From Chloroflexota bacterium (GTDB lineage: Bacteria > Chloroflexota > Limnocylindria > Limnocylindrales > CSP1-4): DNA of 40,756 nt. Numbering within the stretch: position 1 is the first letter of the stretch; each line of letters opens with the position of its first letter. The position numbers were made by a program, and so were the translations under genes. Of this stretch, positions 39,308 to 40,756 are shown piece by piece. The notes below the pieces were generated by a model. That model saw only the letters and a program-made list of their open reading frames with translations, had not been told where the DNA came from and made no database searches. The stretch lies in assembly GCA_003157875.1 (NCBI GenBank), contig PMKV01000089.1, forward strand, positions 1 to 40,756. The letters run 5' to 3'.

Positions 39308-40756
39308 GTGGCCAAGGTGACCATGCCCCAGCTGGGCGAGAGCGTGGCCGAGGGGACGATCGGCAAGTGGCTGAAGTCGCCCGGCGACGCCGTGGCCAAG
39401 GACGAGCCGCTCCTGGAAGTCATCACGGACAAGGTCAACGCCGAGGTGCCGTCGCCGTTCGAGGGGATCCTGCGCAAGATCCTGGTGGAGGAGGGGCAGA
39501 CGGTGCCGTTTGCGATGGAGATCGCGGAGATAGAGGAAGTGGCGGGGGCCACTCCCCGTGGAGCGGGCACTGCCGCCGCGAAGTCGGCGGCCCCCGGAAC
39601 CGTGGCCGCAGCCGCGGCGACCACAGCCACTCCCGCCACTCCCGCTACGCAAGCCACTCCCGCCACTCCCCGGGAGACGCCGTTCGTTCCCGTGAGGGAC
39701 GCCGGGCCGCTCCCGGCCGTCGGTGACCCCGACGCGCGAATGACCCCCGCGGTCCGGATGCTGATGCGCGAATCCGGGCTCTCCCCGGCCCAGGTCGTCG
39801 GCACGGGGCACGGCGGACGCATCACTCGCGACGACGTGATCGCGGTCGTCGAACGAGGGCGGACCGGCGGACCCGCCGCGGGACGTGGAGCCGCCGCTGC
39901 CGTCGATCTTGCCACGGGACGTGGAGCCGCCGCTGCCGTCGATCTTGCCACGGGACGTGGAGCCACCGCTGCGGCCGGCCAGGCCGCCGTTCTCCCGACC
40001 GTTCCCCTGGTTCCGTCGCCGGGAGTCGCGAGCCATTCGCCCGGCCTGGCGTCGGCCGTCCCTTCGTCGCCCGCCGCCGTCTCCTGGGCGCCCGGCCAGG
40101 ACGAGATTCTGATTCCGCACAACCAGATGCGCCGCGGAATCGCCGCCCAGATGACCCGCGCCGCCGCGATCCCTGTCGCCCACAGCACCTTCGAATCCGA
40201 CATGACCGCCGTCGTCAACCTGCGTCGCGCGCAGTCCGACGCGTACAAGGCCCGCGAGGGAGTGGGCTTGAGCTTCCTGCCGTTCGTGGTCAAGGCCGTC
40301 GTCGAGGCGCTCCACGGCAGCCCCGACCTGAACGCCCACTACACCGATGCCGGCCTGCTGCGCAAGCGCCGCATCAACATCGGCATCGCCATCGCCGTGG
40401 AGAACGGCCTGATCGTGCCCGTAATCCGCGATGCCGATCAGCTCTCGATCAACGGCATCAACCGGGCGATCCAGGATCTGGCGACTCGAGCCCGGGAGAA
40501 CAAGCTTCGAGTGGACGACCTCGGCGGTGGAACCTTCACGATCGACAACACCGGCTGGTTCGGCTCGATCCTGACCGTGCCGATCATCAACCCGCCCGAG
40601 GTCTGCATCCTGACCACCGAAGCGGTCGTCAAGCGGCCCGTCGTTCGCGAGACCGAGGACGGCGACGTGATCGCGGTCCGCTCGATGATGAATCTCGTTG
40701 CCGGCTACGACCACCGCGCCACCGACGGCGCACAGGTCGGACGGTTCGTCCGCGAC
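39308..40756 (+). CDS. Dihydrolipoamide acyltransferase E2 (cut by window end)
   Basis: 483 codons to the window edge, missing perhaps 10-20 residues. Lipoyl domain at 1-78 with ITDKVNAEVPSP, lipoylated Lys at 42; an Ala/Pro/Thr linker; peripheral subunit-binding domain about 146-186 (TPAVRMLMRESGLSPAQVVG); a second flexible linker with an exact tandem repeat (39881-39973); and the catalytic domain from about 275 (IPHNQMRRGIAAQMTRAAAI) to GYDHRATDGAQVGRF with catalytic His469 and Asp473. The sequence type suggests pyruvate or branched-chain oxoacid E2; which one is not settled. GTG start with AGGAGG eight bases upstream. E1 genes are not in the window; E3 is at 36062. Confidence 0.95.
   Translation, partial: MAKVTMPQLGESVAEGTIGKWLKSPGDAVAKDEPLLEVITDKVNAEVPSPFEGILRKILVEEGQTVPFAMEIAEIEEVAGATPRGAGTAAAKSAAPGTVAAAAATTATPATPATQATPATPRETPFVPVRDAGPLPAVGDPDARMTPAVRMLMRESGLSPAQVVGTGHGGRITRDDVIAVVERGRTGGPAAGRGAAAAVDLATGRGAAAAVDLATGRGATAAAGQAAVLPTVPLVPSPGVASHSPGLASAVPSSPAAVSWAPGQDEILIPHNQMRRGIAAQMTRAAAIPVAHSTFESDMTAVVNLRRAQSDAYKAREGVGLSFLPFVVKAVVEALHGSPDLNAHYTDAGLLRKRRINIGIAIAVENGLIVPVIRDADQLSINGINRAIQDLATRARENKLRVDDLGGGTFTIDNTGWFGSILTVPIINPPEVCILTTEAVVKRPVVRETEDGDVIAVRSMMNLVAGYDHRATDGAQVGRFVRD
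39881..39973 (+). repeat. 36-bp tandem repeat inside the E2 gene
   Basis: The 36-bp unit beginning GGACGTGGAGCCGCC occurs at 39881, 39917 and, partly, 39953. It codes for RGAAAAVDLATG in the linker after the subunit-binding domain. Two full copies are identical to the base, which points to a recent expansion. Copy number may vary between strains. Confidence 0.9.

Noticed and set aside
38885-40714. 609-codon minus-strand frame
   Set aside because: Antisense to the E2 gene; Gly/Arg/Ser-rich repeats are the reverse reading of the E2 linker.

Overview
The window is high-GC DNA, densely coded on both strands, with ATG, GTG and TTG starts that mostly follow GGAG-type ribosome sites. A few genes start 6 to 8 bases after a TAnnnT box and look leaderless. 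It carries an F420-dependent (Ddn-type) oxidoreductase, several lipoproteins and a surface protein anchored by one C-terminal membrane segment, and it has no LPXTG or outer-membrane signature. This fits a high-GC soil or freshwater bacterium of Chloroflexota type, with Actinobacteriota as the alternative. The placement is inference; no rRNA or tRNA gene was seen to settle it.

Layout. 1-4950: start of a Kelch lipoprotein, a CpaF secretion ATPase fused in frame to a full RidA domain, an HMGL-type aldolase, a Ddn-like F420 enzyme, a small unknown protein and a dienelactone-hydrolase-like enzyme. 5127-10920 is the accessory part. Two BrnT-like toxin genes, each overlapping a different non-BrnA partner and sharing a 39-bp leader, bracket a tandem pair of PARG-like (poly-ADP-ribose glycohydrolase) genes and a lipoprotein. 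Next to it is a scar of broken genes: an HsdM N-terminal stub, an ung gene and a zinc-finger/NERD gene. The last two are cut at the same base region and face each other.

11062-20810: surface protein, SHOCT membrane protein, VapBC, a cellulose-synthase-like GT2 with a PilZ domain, then a minus-strand run (MFS, AI-2E family, LppX-like lipoprotein, ArsC-fold protein without its cysteine) and a second VapBC. 20890-31667: oxidoreductase, KOW-like protein, a three-PAS hybrid histidine kinase, a YcgR-like PilZ protein, a CpaE/TadZ ATPase, a GGDEF cyclase with its I-site, and small or membrane proteins. 31844-40756: PEP carboxylase with NAD(P)HX epimerase, dihydrolipoyl dehydrogenase, a DUF3267-like membrane protease, a second dienelactone-hydrolase paralogue and the E2 acyltransferase, cut by the window end.

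How they may work together. The GGDEF cyclase, two PilZ proteins and the sensor kinase form a cyclic-di-GMP circuit likely to control polysaccharide synthesis and the pilus-type machinery suggested by CpaE and CpaF. Lpd, E2 and PEP carboxylase serve central 2-oxoacid metabolism. The most unusual part is 5127-9707, where diverged ADP-ribose-hydrolase-like genes sit between two sibling toxin modules.
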